From: Bosea vaviloviae
Lineage (GTDB): Bacteria; Pseudomonadota; Alphaproteobacteria; Rhizobiales; Beijerinckiaceae
DNA: 64,000 nt
Direction of reading: 5' to 3'
Assembly (NCBI RefSeq): GCF_001741865.1
Contig: NZ_CP017147.1
Span: forward strand, 3,649,001 to 3,713,000
How positions within the stretch are numbered: the first letter of the stretch is position 1; each line of letters starts with the position of its first letter. This document shows positions 54,782 to 63,721 of this stretch, one piece after another. The notes below the pieces were generated by a model, which made no database searches, was not told the origin of the DNA, and worked only from the letters and a program-made list of their open reading frames with translations. The position numbers and the translations under genes were made by a program.

Positions 54782-55414
54782 TTATGGCTGGTTCCGGCCG
54801 GGCAGCATCGCCATGGCGATTTCAGCGACGCGGTCGAGCTCTTTGTGGTTGGCGCCATCGCGCGCCTGGAGCGACATGCCTTCCAGCATCGTGTTGAGCG
54901 CTGCCGCCAGGCCTTCCACATCCGTATCGGTGGGCAATTGTCCATCGGCAACGGCCCGCCTGACGCGGGTAAGAAAGCAGTCCCTGCCTTCCCTACGCAG
55001 AGTCCGAAGCGCATCGTTCACTTCCTGCCCCTCAGCCGAGACGTTTGTCGCGGCCAGGATGACGAGGCATCCGCAAGGCGCCTCCTGCGAGGTCAGGATT
55101 CCGGCGGCCTCTCGGAAGAAGCCAGCCATCGCCACGTACACGTCCGGCCCGTCCTCCATGCGTTGCCATGTGGCGTCCCAGTAGACGCGCTCGTAATGCT
55201 GGACGGCCTCCATGAACAACTGGGCCTTGTTGCCGAAGGCCGCATAGAGGCTGGGCGGATTGATCTCCATGGCCGCGCAGAGTTCGGCGATCGTCGCGGG
55301 CTCATAGCCCCGTCGCCAGAACACTCCCAAGGCACGGTTAAGCGCCGCGTCCCGGTCGAACGTGCGCGGTTTTCCTTTGCTCCGATGGGGCGTGATCGTC
55401 GTGTGTTGCGGCAT
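54782..55414 (-). CDS. TetR/AcrR-family regulator
   Basis: The 210-residue protein has the TetR helix-turn-helix RALGVFWRRGYEPATIAELCAAMEINPPSLYAAFGNKAQLF (key PPSLYAAFGNKAQLF). A ligand domain follows with a Cys pair (APCGCLVIL). It diverges from the Old Yellow Enzyme gene, and twin dyads in the gap are the likely operators. The cysteines could sense electrophiles such as quinones or enones, as in related TetR repressors of OYE genes. Confidence 0.85.
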   Translation of the reverse strand: MPQHTTITPHRSKGKPRTFDRDAALNRALGVFWRRGYEPATIAELCAAMEINPPSLYAAFGNKAQLFMEAVQHYERVYWDATWQRMEDGPDVYVAMAGFFREAAGILTSQEAPCGCLVILAATNVSAEGQEVNDALRTLRREGRDCFLTRVRRAVADGQLPTDTDVEGLAAALNTMLEGMSLQARDGANHKELDRVAEIAMAMLPGRNQP

Positions 55415-55462
55415 TGGCGGTCCGTTTTGTCTCCCTGATCGGGCGCAAGGGGGGTTGACAGT

Positions 55463-55480
55463 CTGTAGTAACCGCTACAG
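55463..55480. promoter_or_regulatory. Candidate TetR operator 1 (CTGTAG-N6-CTACAG)
   Basis: A perfect 6-bp dyad lies 3 bases downstream of TTGACA (55455-55460), a good -35 box for the OYE gene, so binding would block the promoter. Confidence 0.7.
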
Positions 55481-55490
55481 ATACTGCGCT

Positions 55491-55508
55491 CTGTAATGTT
55501 CACTACAA
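55491..55508. promoter_or_regulatory. Candidate TetR operator 2 (CTGTAA-N6-CTACAA)
   Basis: This has the same architecture as operator 1 with one mismatch (TGTA...TACA core) and its centre is 28 bp away. Two sites on the same DNA face suggest paired dimers. Confidence 0.65.
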
Positions 55509-55559
55509 ACATGGATTGCCGAAGCCGACATGGCAAGGCGTCCGGGTATGAGAGCCACA

Positions 55560-56711
55560 ATGACCCATTTGTTCGATCTTCTGACACTGCGGGGTACGAC
55601 CCTGCGCAACCGCGTCGCGGTCTCTCCCATGTGCCAGTACCAGGCGACCGACGGCTTCGCCGACGACTACCACGTCGTCCACTATGGCCGGTTCGCACTG
55701 GGCGGGTTCGGCCTCGTGATGGTCGAGGCCACTGGGGTCTCGCCCGAGGCCCGCATTACCCATGGCGATCTCGGCCTGTGGGACGACGCCCACATTCCCG
55801 GACTGTCGCGCATCGCAGCCTTTCTCAAGGCCAAGGGTGCGGTTCCCGGCATCCAGATCGGCCATGCCGGACCCAAGGCCTCGCTGCTGCGTCCCTGGCA
55901 CGGCAACACGCCTGTTCTCGACACCCCGCTGATCGCGGGCGAGAAAAGGTGGCAGACCGTTTCCCCGACTGCACGCCCAGCGGCCGAAGGGTGGCCGACG
56001 CCAGTCGCACTGGATGACGACGGCATCGCCAAGGTGAAGCGTGACTTCGCCAACGCGGCCGAACGCGCCCTGCAGGCCGGCTTCGAGGTCCTGGAGCTTC
56101 ATTGTGCACACGGCTTCCTGCTGAACGCCTTCCTGTCGCCCCTGACCAATAAGCGTAGGGACGCCTATGGCGGCAGCCTTGAAAACCGGATGCGTCTGCC
56201 ACTCGAGATCGCCCGCGAGCTACGCGCGATCTGGCCGCAGAACCGTCCTCTTTTCGTCCGTATCTCGGCGGTGGACGGCAGCCGCGACGGCTGGACCGTT
56301 GAGGATTCCGTCGTCTTCTCCCGCGAACTGGCCAAGGCCGGCGTCGACGTGATCGACAACTCCTCGGGCGGGTTCGGGGTCTTCGACTATCCGAATGGCT
56401 ATGGGTTCCAGACGCCCTTCGCCGCACGCGTGCGCCAGGGCGCGGACATCAAGACCATGGCGGTAGGCCTGATCGTCGATCCCCGCCAGGCCGAGGCGGT
56501 GATCGCCAACGGCCACGCCGACATCGTGGCCCTGGGCCATGCCGCGCTCAACGATCCGGGTTTCGCCTTCCGCGCCGAGCAGGCGCTTGGCGCTGCCAAA
56601 CCCGAGGAGCCCTTCGCAGGTTGGCCCCCGCAACTGGGCTGGTGGCTCGATCACCGAGCCAAGCGCCTTGCTGCGCTTGGCCCCTGGGCTCCGGCGCAAA
56701 CCGCCGCCTGA
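55560..56711 (+). CDS. NADH:flavin oxidoreductase / Old Yellow Enzyme (YqjM-like)
   Basis: The 383-residue TIM-barrel FMN enzyme has TLRNRVAVSPMCQYQATDGF (thermophilic-like class Cys), GIQIGHAGPKAS, ELHCAHGFLLNAFLSPLTN and YGGSLENRMRLPLEI. It reduces activated C=C bonds of enones, nitro compounds or quinone-like substrates. Starts at 55530, 55548 and 55560 are possible; 55560 begins at family sequence. It heads the TetR-linked redox set. Confidence 0.9.
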   Translation: MTHLFDLLTLRGTTLRNRVAVSPMCQYQATDGFADDYHVVHYGRFALGGFGLVMVEATGVSPEARITHGDLGLWDDAHIPGLSRIAAFLKAKGAVPGIQIGHAGPKASLLRPWHGNTPVLDTPLIAGEKRWQTVSPTARPAAEGWPTPVALDDDGIAKVKRDFANAAERALQAGFEVLELHCAHGFLLNAFLSPLTNKRRDAYGGSLENRMRLPLEIARELRAIWPQNRPLFVRISAVDGSRDGWTVEDSVVFSRELAKAGVDVIDNSSGGFGVFDYPNGYGFQTPFAARVRQGADIKTMAVGLIVDPRQAEAVIANGHADIVALGHAALNDPGFAFRAEQALGAAKPEEPFAGWPPQLGWWLDHRAKRLAALGPWAPAQTAA

Positions 56712-56769
56712 ATCTTCTTACTCCACCACCGGCGCAGAGCCGGGGTCATCCCAGAAAAGGACATAAATC

Positions 56770-57150
56770 ATGTCGAAACCTACCTATGTAGACGACTACG
56801 CCCTCATCACCGCTGCCCTGAACAAATACAATGACGGCGTGGCCCAAGCCTCCAGCGCCATCATGAAGCCCGCCTTCGCTGAGGTGGCCACCATGTTCGG
56901 CGTCGAGAACGGCAAGCTCTCGGGCGGCCCGATCTCGAGCCTCTTTGACGGCATCGACACCGCCTTCAAGGCTTCGCCCGAAGCTCGCGCCGTGATCGCC
57001 CGCGTCGACATCATCGGAACGGCCGCCAGCGCGCGCGTCGATACCAACGACGCCTCGGGCTTCTGCTTCACGGACTTCTTCCACCTGCTGAAAGTCGATG
57101 GCGACTGGACCATCGTCAGCAAGATCTACCACACCCACCAACGCCCTTAA
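56770..57150 (+). CDS. Cytoplasmic NTF2/SnoaL-like (lumazine-binding-2) protein
   Basis: The 126-residue protein starts TYVDDYALITAALNKYNDG and ends DGDWTIVSKIYHTHQRP. This is the alpha-plus-beta cone fold of NTF2-like proteins. It has no signal peptide. It is 58 bases after the OYE gene. A close paralogue with an export signal follows. Confidence 0.8.
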   Translation: MSKPTYVDDYALITAALNKYNDGVAQASSAIMKPAFAEVATMFGVENGKLSGGPISSLFDGIDTAFKASPEARAVIARVDIIGTAASARVDTNDASGFCFTDFFHLLKVDGDWTIVSKIYHTHQRP

Positions 57151-57295
57151 GCCAAGTAAACTTAGAAACTGCCGGTGGCGGCCATAGTCCGTCACCGCAG
57201 TTGCGGCCAATTTCGGCCGTCCATTTCCGCCCTCCGGAGCCTGGTGCAGACGCAACCGAGCGCTGCGCTCCGCCGTGTCTACCTTGGAGCCTGCC

Positions 57296-57832
57296 ATGGA
57301 CGCCTTCACCGAGATGAACCGCCGCAGGATCATTGTGTCTGTCGGTGCACTGATGACCGGAGTCGCAACTGCATCATCGACAACTTCGGTCGGCCAACAA
57401 CTTCCCCACCCGGGAGCATCCGAGAAAACAGCACACGAACGGAACCATGACATTGCCGATCCGACCTATGTCGACGAGTACAACGCCATCGTCGCGGTGC
57501 TGAGCCAGTACAACGACGGCGGCAAGAAGGCCGACAGCGCCGTGATGAAGCCGGCTTTCAGTGACAAGGCGACGATCTTCGGTATCGAGGACGGCAAGCT
57601 TGCCGGTGGCCCGATACAGGGATTGTTCGATACGATCGACAGCGCCTTCCGGCCATCGCCCGAGGCCAAAGCGGCCGTCGTCCGCATCGACATCGTCGGC
57701 ACGGCCGCCAGCGCCCGCATCGATACCGACAACATCTCCGGCTACCGCTTCACCGACTTCTTCAACATGCTGAAGGTCGACGGCAAATGGACCGTGGTCA
57801 GTAAGATCTACCACACTCATCCAAACGCCTGA
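57296..57832 (+). CDS. Exported NTF2/SnoaL-like paralogue
   Basis: The 178-residue paralogue of the preceding gene (shared TYVDEYNAIVAVLSQYNDG, SAVMKPAFSDKATIFGIEDG, WTVVSKIYHTH) has an extra N-terminus. That N-terminus has a twin-arginine-like signal, NRRRIIVSVGALMTGVATAS, and a linker with an intervening ASEKTAHERNHD. So one copy stays inside and one is sent to the periplasm. Starts at 57275, 57296 and 57314 are all possible. Confidence 0.75.
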   Translation: MDAFTEMNRRRIIVSVGALMTGVATASSTTSVGQQLPHPGASEKTAHERNHDIADPTYVDEYNAIVAVLSQYNDGGKKADSAVMKPAFSDKATIFGIEDGKLAGGPIQGLFDTIDSAFRPSPEAKAAVVRIDIVGTAASARIDTDNISGYRFTDFFNMLKVDGKWTVVSKIYHTHPNA

Positions 57833-57886
57833 GCGAGCCCGAAGAAGCCGGCCCGGCATCGGGCTGAGAAAACCAAGGAGAGAGCC

Positions 57887-58543
57887 ATGGCCAAGGTCTT
57901 CATCATCGGAGCGGCCGGTAAGGTTGCGCGTCGCCTATCCCGCCAATTGGCGCAGCGCGGCCACCACCCGGTCGCCCTGCATCGCAAGCCCGAACAGGCG
58001 AGCGAGCTCGCCGGGCTCGGCGCGACACCCGTCGCCGGTGACCTGACGAAGCTGATAGCGGACGAACTCGCGGGGTTGATGAAGGGCAATGACGTCGTCG
58101 TCTTCTCGGCCGGCGCCGGCGGCGTCGGCATGGACGTGACCAACGCGATCGATGGTCGCGGGCTGGAACTCGCGGTCGCGGCGGCGCAGATCGCCGGCAT
58201 TACGAGGTTCCTGCTTGTTTCAGCGTTCCCCGACGCCTTGCGCGACGAGAAGCGCTCGGAGGGTTTCGAGAACTATATCCGCGTCAAGAGGCTCGCCGAC
58301 GCGCATCTGGTCGCGACGGATCTCGATTGGGTGATCGTGCGGCCGGGAACGCTGTCCGATGGTCCCGGCACCGGCAAGGTCAGCGCCGATTTGGCTATTC
58401 CCTATGGCGATGTCCCCCGCGATGATGTCGCCGCAACGCTCGTCCAGATCATCGAGCAGCCGACGGTTAGTCGGATCATCATCGAGCTGACGGCCGGCGA
58501 GACCCCGATCGGCAAGGCGATCGAGCGGCTCGCGCGCCGATAA
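57887..58543 (+). CDS. NAD(P)-binding atypical SDR (YwnB/YhfK-like)
   Basis: The 218-residue protein has KVFIIGAAGKVARRLSRQLA (NAD(P) motif), DDVVVFSAGAGG-like (NDVVVFSAGAGG) and WVIVRPGTLSDGPGTGKV. These proteins bind NAD(P) and act in stress or redox sensing. AAGGAGAG precedes the start. It is the third enzyme of the TetR-linked run. Confidence 0.8.
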   Translation: MAKVFIIGAAGKVARRLSRQLAQRGHHPVALHRKPEQASELAGLGATPVAGDLTKLIADELAGLMKGNDVVVFSAGAGGVGMDVTNAIDGRGLELAVAAAQIAGITRFLLVSAFPDALRDEKRSEGFENYIRVKRLADAHLVATDLDWVIVRPGTLSDGPGTGKVSADLAIPYGDVPRDDVAATLVQIIEQPTVSRIIIELTAGETPIGKAIERLARR

Positions 58544-58570
58544 GGCAGATTGGATGGAAGGTGGACCGGC

Positions 58571-58918
58571 ATGAGACTGCTCGTGGTGGGCGCAAGCGGC
58601 CTGGTTGGCAGCCATGTCTTGCGACTGGCGTTGGCCGATGACCGGATCGATCAGGTGATCGCCCCGGTTCGGCGTGCGTTGCCCGAGCATTCTAAGCTGC
58701 TCGCGCCGGTTGTCGATTTCGAGGTCTTGCCCGAAGAGGCGCTCTGGTGGACTGCGGATGCTGTCGTCTGCGCGCTCGGTACGACCTTGCGGGCGGCTGG
58801 TTCGCGCGAGGCTTTCTACCGCGTCGATCACGACTATCCGCTGGCCGCCGCCCGACTCGCCCGGGCGCGTGGCACGCCGACCTTACCTTCCCGGCCGCCG
58901 AAGCACGTCGGATCCTGA
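58571..58918 (+). pseudogene. NAD-dependent epimerase-like gene truncated by IS630
   Basis: It begins RLLVVGASGLVGSHVLRLAL and VVCALGTTLRAAGSREAFYRVD, the start of an NAD(P)-binding oxidoreductase of about 215 residues. After ARLARARGTP the homology stops at an IS630 fragment and the frame ends within 10 residues. Only the first half remains. Confidence 0.75.
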
Positions 58919-59169
58919 CACGTCTGGAGTTCCACTACACCCCCAGGCACGCCAGTTGGCTCAACATGGTCGAGATCGAGATCGGCATCATGCGGCGCCA
59001 ATGCATCGACCGCCGCATCGAAAGCCGCACCAAGCTCGAAACCGAGGTGCGGGCTTGGCAACGCCGCCGAACCGCAAGCGGCGAGCGAATCCGCTGGATG
59101 TTCTCTACAGATCAGGCCCGCCTGAAGATGGCTAAATCCTATCCAACACCCTCGCTCAACGAGTCATAA
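58882..59169 (+). mobile_element. IS630-family transposase C-terminal fragment
   Basis: The frame codes FPAAEARRILTRLEFHYTPR, ASWLNMVEIEIGIMRRQCID and ERIRWMFSTDQARLKM, the C-terminal end of IS630-type transposases (conserved HYTPxHASWLNMVE, Glu of the DDE triad). The 5' two-thirds are gone, and the junction truncates the epimerase gene. It lies 16 bases from the right direct repeat. Confidence 0.88.
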
Positions 59170-59185
59170 TCACTGGGACGCGACA

Positions 59186-59329
59186 CTAGCGCAATCCTGC
59201 CGGTCTCTCTGCCGCTAAGCTCGGGGATTGCTCGCCGGGGAGGCGAACTGGCCGGCCGCGCAAGGCGGTGCCCGGTCGAGCCATCATCGACAATAAAGAA
59301 AAATGGTCGGAGCGAGAGGATTCGAACCT
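59186..59329. repeat. Right direct repeat (joined to intact tRNA-Pro)
   Basis: This is the right copy of the island boundary, running into the intact tRNA. Confidence 0.92.
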
Positions 59330-59381
59330 CCGACCCCTTGTCCCCCAGACAAGTGCGCTAACCGGGCTGCGCTACGCTCCG
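59304..59381 (-). tRNA. tRNA-Pro (anticodon GGG)
   Basis: The minus-strand 78-nt gene starts CGGAGCGTAGCGCAGCCC. Its 7-bp acceptor (CGGAGCG/CGCTCCG) pairs, the anticodon arm is CTTGT-CTGGGGG-ACAAG with GGG at the anticodon, the T-arm has GGTTCGAATCC, and CCA is encoded. It is the insertion site of the island. Confidence 0.97.
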
Positions 59382-59587
59382 ACGGCTCGGCTTATAGTAG
59401 CGGGTTCTCGCGGATGCAATGCGCTTCGACACATTGTCGGTGACTCCGTGAAAGGAGCGTTCGAGCGCCCCGAAGCGGCACATGGCCGGCCGCGTGTCGT
59501 TAACCTTCGATTAAGGCTTCGGTTGCGGGCCGGGGCCTGTTTCCGCATCGTATCCGTGGGACGGGGGTCCCGCAGGCGGAGATGACC

Positions 59588-60406
59588 ATGTCACTGGCGA
59601 CTGCCATAGTGGAGCGGAGCAAGGTCTCCGTGCCGGCTCTTGCGAAGCCACTGGGCTCGATCGAGACCTTCTTCCGCGATCTCGCCCCGGACTGGCATTC
59701 GCAATGGGCCTGGGACCATTACGAATCGACGATTCTCGATCTCTCCAGCCAGTTCGGCCTGCGCCGGGTCTGCGAGATCGGCGGCGGGCGTGATCCGCTG
59801 TTCTCGACCGCCCAGGCGGCGCGCCACGGCATCGACCTCATCGTCAACGACATCGATGCGGGCGAGTTGGCGCTGACGCCGGCCGGTCTCAGGACGGCGC
59901 GATTCGACATCGCCGGCGATCTCTCCGAACCGGACGTCACGCGCGGCGGCTATGACCTCATGGTCTCGCGCATGGTCTTCGAGCATGTTGATGACGTCGA
60001 GCGCGCCTGGACCAACATCCATGACCTGCTGGCGCCGGGCGGCGTCGCGCTCGCCTTCTTCCCGACGCTGTGGGCGCCGGTCTTCGCGATCAACCACATC
60101 CTGCCCGAGAAGCTCTCACGCGCGATAGTGCATGCGCTCTATCCGGCGCGGCGTGATGGCGGCGGCGATCCGAAATTTCCGGCCTTCTACGACTGGTGCC
60201 GCGGCAGCAGGCGCCAGCTCGGGCCGATGCTGAATCGCGCCGGCTTCAGCGACGTCCATATCCAGCGCTTCTGGGGGCACGGCTATTTCGACCGCATGCC
60301 CGGGCTGAAGCAGGCCGACCATGTCTTCAACGCGCTGGCGGCGAAGACCGGCTGGGATTTCGTGACGACCTACGCCTATGTCGTGGTGCGCAAGGACCGG
60401 GTTTAG
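59588..60406 (+). CDS. SAM-dependent methyltransferase near exopolysaccharide genes
   Basis: The 272-residue methyltransferase has RRVCEIGGGRDPLFSTAQAA (SAM site), GYDLMVSRMVFEHVDDVERA (post-II) and the C-terminal Tyr/Trp-rich region. Members next to polysaccharide genes methylate sugars. GGAG lies 6 bases before the ATG at 59588. It converges with the O-antigen-ligase gene. Confidence 0.78.
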   Translation: MSLATAIVERSKVSVPALAKPLGSIETFFRDLAPDWHSQWAWDHYESTILDLSSQFGLRRVCEIGGGRDPLFSTAQAARHGIDLIVNDIDAGELALTPAGLRTARFDIAGDLSEPDVTRGGYDLMVSRMVFEHVDDVERAWTNIHDLLAPGGVALAFFPTLWAPVFAINHILPEKLSRAIVHALYPARRDGGGDPKFPAFYDWCRGSRRQLGPMLNRAGFSDVHIQRFWGHGYFDRMPGLKQADHVFNALAAKTGWDFVTTYAYVVVRKDRV

Positions 60407-60409
60407 CCT

Positions 60410-60431
60410 CGCTACGCTCGCGCTACGCTCG
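60410..60431. repeat. 2 x 11-bp tandem duplication between convergent stops
   Basis: CGCTACGCTCG occurs twice in a row and spans the end of the ligase gene, just after the methyltransferase stop. Confidence 0.9.
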
Positions 60432-61653
60432 TGCTCGGCGTCGGCAGCGCGGCCAGCCCCCAGATCAGCCCGAGCATCAGATAGACGTGACGCCAGTGGT
60501 CTGTGTCGATCTGCACGCCCTGCAGGATCGTGATGAACAGCACGGACCAGAGCACGATAGCGTGGTTCTGCCAGGGGGTGCGCTTGAAGACGAGCGCCCA
60601 GCCGACATGGCAAGTCGCGGCCATCAGGGCGAGCCAGGCGCAGCCACCGAGCCAGCCATAGGAGGCGAAGGCGTTGATGTAGACGTTGTGCGGGTCCTCC
60701 GGGAAGAACCAGCGGAAGCGCAGCGGCCCGAAGCCGTTGGGCTCGCCGAGCAGGAGCGGGATCGAACGCAGCTGGTTGCCGAAACGTCCGGTGACGCCCT
60801 GGTCATAGCTCTGGTCCAGGCTGGCGCGGACCTCGAAGACGCTGCGAATGTTCTCGAACGAGAGCGCGATCAGCAACGCCATCACCACCAGGACGAGCGC
60901 GGCCGCCGTCAAGAAGACGATGCGCATGCGCCGCGAAGCGCTGGGCGAGGTCAAGAAGGTCAAAAGCACCATCAGCAGGGCAGACGCCACGAGGTTGCCC
61001 CAGGCGCCGCGCGAAAATGTCAGAAACAGCGCCGCCAGCGGCAGGCTCATCACGACCAGGCCGCGCATCAGCCCGAGCCGGCCTATCAGGATATGCTGCA
61101 GGGCAAAGATGATCGGCACCACGAGGAAGGGGCCGAGCACGTTTGGGTCCTTGAACGTGCCCGAGGCGCGGCCATAAAGCGTGAAGGCGTCGCCCAGCCC
61201 TGCTATGTTGAAGTAGCCGAGAGTCCCCGCAAGCCCGGCGCACCAGGCGGCGAAGACGTAGCCGCGCCGCAGCGTCTCCAGCCGGGCGATGGTATCGTCG
61301 GCCATGATCGCGGCCAGGAAGATCGCGGTGATCATCAGATAAACCGAGACCGCCGTGAAGCGGACCGAGGCCGGCTCGTCCATCCAGGGAATGAGGGAGA
61401 AGGCGCCGCCGATATTGTAGAGCAACAGCAGGCACAAAAGCGGGACCAGCTTTTGCGAGAAGCGGATTCCGGTCAGTACGAAGACGAACACCGCCAGCAG
61501 GAAGATCAATTCGTAGGGCGATGGCTCGATCAGCGCGAATCCGCTCGACGCCGTCAGGAGCCAGAGCACGCCGCGCTTGATCGCGGCATAGGAGATCCTC
61601 AGGCCGCCGCGACGGCCGGCATCAGGCCCGTCCCTTTCCGCGAGCGCGCTCAA
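60412..61653 (-). CDS. O-antigen ligase/polymerase-like membrane protein
   Basis: The 413-residue protein has about 11 helices and the periplasmic loop FPEDPHNVYINAFASYGWLG (conserved H-N) of WaaL/ExoQ-type enzymes. Other features are FKDPNVLGPFLVVPI and LTFSRGAWGNLVAS. It polymerises or transfers polysaccharide in the inner membrane. The TTG start at 61653 overlaps the stop of the sugar transferase, so they are translationally coupled. Confidence 0.8.
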   Translation of the reverse strand: MSALAERDGPDAGRRGGLRISYAAIKRGVLWLLTASSGFALIEPSPYELIFLLAVFVFVLTGIRFSQKLVPLLCLLLLYNIGGAFSLIPWMDEPASVRFTAVSVYLMITAIFLAAIMADDTIARLETLRRGYVFAAWCAGLAGTLGYFNIAGLGDAFTLYGRASGTFKDPNVLGPFLVVPIIFALQHILIGRLGLMRGLVVMSLPLAALFLTFSRGAWGNLVASALLMVLLTFLTSPSASRRMRIVFLTAAALVLVVMALLIALSFENIRSVFEVRASLDQSYDQGVTGRFGNQLRSIPLLLGEPNGFGPLRFRWFFPEDPHNVYINAFASYGWLGGCAWLALMAATCHVGWALVFKRTPWQNHAIVLWSVLFITILQGVQIDTDHWRHVYLMLGLIWGLAALPTPSTSVARA

Positions 61654-63203
61654 TAGGCGTTCTCGTTCTTGGTCAGCAGCGAGAGCGGCGTCTTCACCAG
61701 GATGTAGAGGTCGAGCAGCACCGACCAGTTCTCGATGTAATAGAGATCGTGCTCGACGCGGCGCTGGATCTTGTCTTCGGTGTCGGTCTCGCCGCGCCAG
61801 CCATTGACCTGGGCCCAGCCGGTGATGCCGGGCTTGACCTTGTGGCGGGCGAAGTAGCCGTCGACGACCTGCTCATAGGCGCGGTTCGAGGCGGTGGCGT
61901 GGATCGCATGCGGGCGCGGCCCCACCAGCGAGAGATCGCCCTTCAGGACGACGTTGAGGAGCTGCGGCAACTCGTCGATCGAGGTCTTGCGGATGAAACG
62001 GCCGACGCGGGTGACGCGCGGATCGTCCTTGGTGACCTGCTTGGCGGCGGCAAAATCGCTCATCTCATGGTAGAGCGAGCGGAATTTGAGGACTTCGATC
62101 AACTCGTTGTTGAAGCCGTAGCGCTTCTGCTTGAACAGGATCGGCCCCTTCGAATCGAGCTTGATCGCGATTGCGGTCGCGAGCATCAGCGGCGCGAGCG
62201 CGATCAAGGCGAGCGTGCCGACGATCTTGTCGAAGACGAATTTGACGACGATGTCCCAGTCGGCGATCGGCCGGTCGAACACGTCGAGCACGGGCACGGC
62301 GCCGATATAGGAATAGGAGCGTGGCCGGAACCGGAGCTTGGACATATGCGCGGAGAGGCGGATGTCGATCGGCAGCACCCAGAGCTTGCGCAGCATGGTG
62401 AGCAGCCGCGCCTCGGCCGAGATCGGCAGGGTGAAGATCACCAGGTCGAGCTTGGTGCGGCGCGCGAACTCGACGAGATCGTCGATCGTGCCGAGCTTGG
62501 GGTAGCCGGCGACGAGATCAGGCGAACGGTCGTCATTGCGGTCGTCGAAGACGCCGCAGACGCGCAAGCCGGTGTCGCGCTGCGCTTCCAGCGCGTGGAT
62601 CAAGGCCTCGCCCGCCTCGCCGCCGCCGACGATCGCCGTGCGCCGCTCCAGCCGGCCCGAGCGCGTGAGCTGGCGCACGCTCAGCGTCACGACCAGCCGC
62701 TCGCCGAGCAGCGCGGCAAGGCCGCCCGCATAGAACCCGACCAGCCAGATGCGTGAGACCTGGTCGCCGATCTTGAGGAAGAAGAAGGTTGCCAGCGCGA
62801 TCATGAACAAGGTCGTCCAACCGGTCACCAGCCTGACCGCCATGGCGACGAAATTTCTGAGCGCGCCGACATGGTAGAGCTGCAGCGCCTGAAAGGAGGC
62901 GAGCGCTCCGATCGCCAGCGCCGGAATCGTGACCTGATAGGGCAGGGTGTTGTCGATATTCCCCGCCACATAGAGCCAGTAGACCAGCCCACCCACGCCG
63001 ACGACGGCCAGCACGTCGAAGAGCCGGACGAAGCCCTCGATCATCACGGGTGAGAGCGTCGGCTTGACCGGCATCGCGGCGATGCGCTCGGCCAGCGGGT
63101 GGAAGGCGCGCGTCGCGCCGCTCTTGGACGGGCCGAACGCCTCGGATGTCGCAGCCGCGGCCGCGTCGACCTTGATCAGATCGCGAACATCGAAAGCGCC
63201 CAT
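61650..63203 (-). CDS. Undecaprenyl-phosphate sugar phosphotransferase (WcaJ/ExoY-like)
   Basis: The 517-residue protein has an N-terminal set of membrane helices, a CoA-binding-like middle (RTAIVGGGEAGEALIHALEA) and the polyprenyl-phosphate glycosyl-1-phosphate transferase domain. That domain has KRYGFNNELIEVLKFRSLYH, DPRVTRVGRFIRKTSIDELPQL and LSLVGPRPHAIHA. It loads the first sugar onto the lipid carrier for exopolysaccharide. The ATG at 63203 and one at 63260 (MQGKKTG) are both possible. Confidence 0.9.
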   Translation of the reverse strand: MGAFDVRDLIKVDAAAAATSEAFGPSKSGATRAFHPLAERIAAMPVKPTLSPVMIEGFVRLFDVLAVVGVGGLVYWLYVAGNIDNTLPYQVTIPALAIGALASFQALQLYHVGALRNFVAMAVRLVTGWTTLFMIALATFFFLKIGDQVSRIWLVGFYAGGLAALLGERLVVTLSVRQLTRSGRLERRTAIVGGGEAGEALIHALEAQRDTGLRVCGVFDDRNDDRSPDLVAGYPKLGTIDDLVEFARRTKLDLVIFTLPISAEARLLTMLRKLWVLPIDIRLSAHMSKLRFRPRSYSYIGAVPVLDVFDRPIADWDIVVKFVFDKIVGTLALIALAPLMLATAIAIKLDSKGPILFKQKRYGFNNELIEVLKFRSLYHEMSDFAAAKQVTKDDPRVTRVGRFIRKTSIDELPQLLNVVLKGDLSLVGPRPHAIHATASNRAYEQVVDGYFARHKVKPGITGWAQVNGWRGETDTEDKIQRRVEHDLYYIENWSVLLDLYILVKTPLSLLTKNENAY

Positions 63204-63721
63204 GACATGCCATCCCGATCCGGCCGGCAAGCCAAGGCTTCCGGTCTTCTTACCCTGCATCTAACGGAAAATGTTCACGGAAGGCTTAATCGGACCCGTC
63301 GTTCTTGCGGAGGATTCGCAAGGAAATTGGCGGGAAACGCCGCGTCGGTGAACTCCGTTCCGGCGGTTCTGAGCCTCGCAAAAACGCGAAATCGAAAAGG
63401 CTGATTTTCGCTTGGCCGATCAAGGTATTAATCCAGCTTCTTGGCTGTCGTTTTTGATGCGTTTTGCTGCATAAAAGTTGTTTCAAGTTGACAAAAAGCA
63501 ACGTTGCGGGCATATCTGACTGCGATGAGTGTCTGAGAAGCACATTTCTGGGCGGGTTATGAAAATGGCTTTTGGCTGTTTTCGAGATGCCGCTGTGCTG
63601 CTTTCGCGGTGTTCCCGCTGAAGGCTTTCAATCCTGATGCCGTCTTTCAAAACTCGAACTTTTGCCTAGCTGCCTTGCGTCGCCCCCGCGACGTCCAGCG
63701 CCGGCTTCGCCCGTGTGCAAC
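63204..63721. other. Intergenic region, AT-richer than average
   Basis: No convincing gene. It carries the promoter of the sugar-transferase operon (a long AT-rich run near 63380-63500). A frame at 63286-63543 has no recognisable character. Confidence 0.6.

Noticed and set aside
63286..63543. 85-codon minus-strand frame in the final gap
   Set aside because: No ribosome site, no family character, and it overlaps the AT-rich promoter region.
63545..63721. Guanidine-II riboswitch before the second SMR gene
   Set aside because: No paired ACGR-loop hairpins; only a simple CGTCGC/GCGACG hairpin is present.
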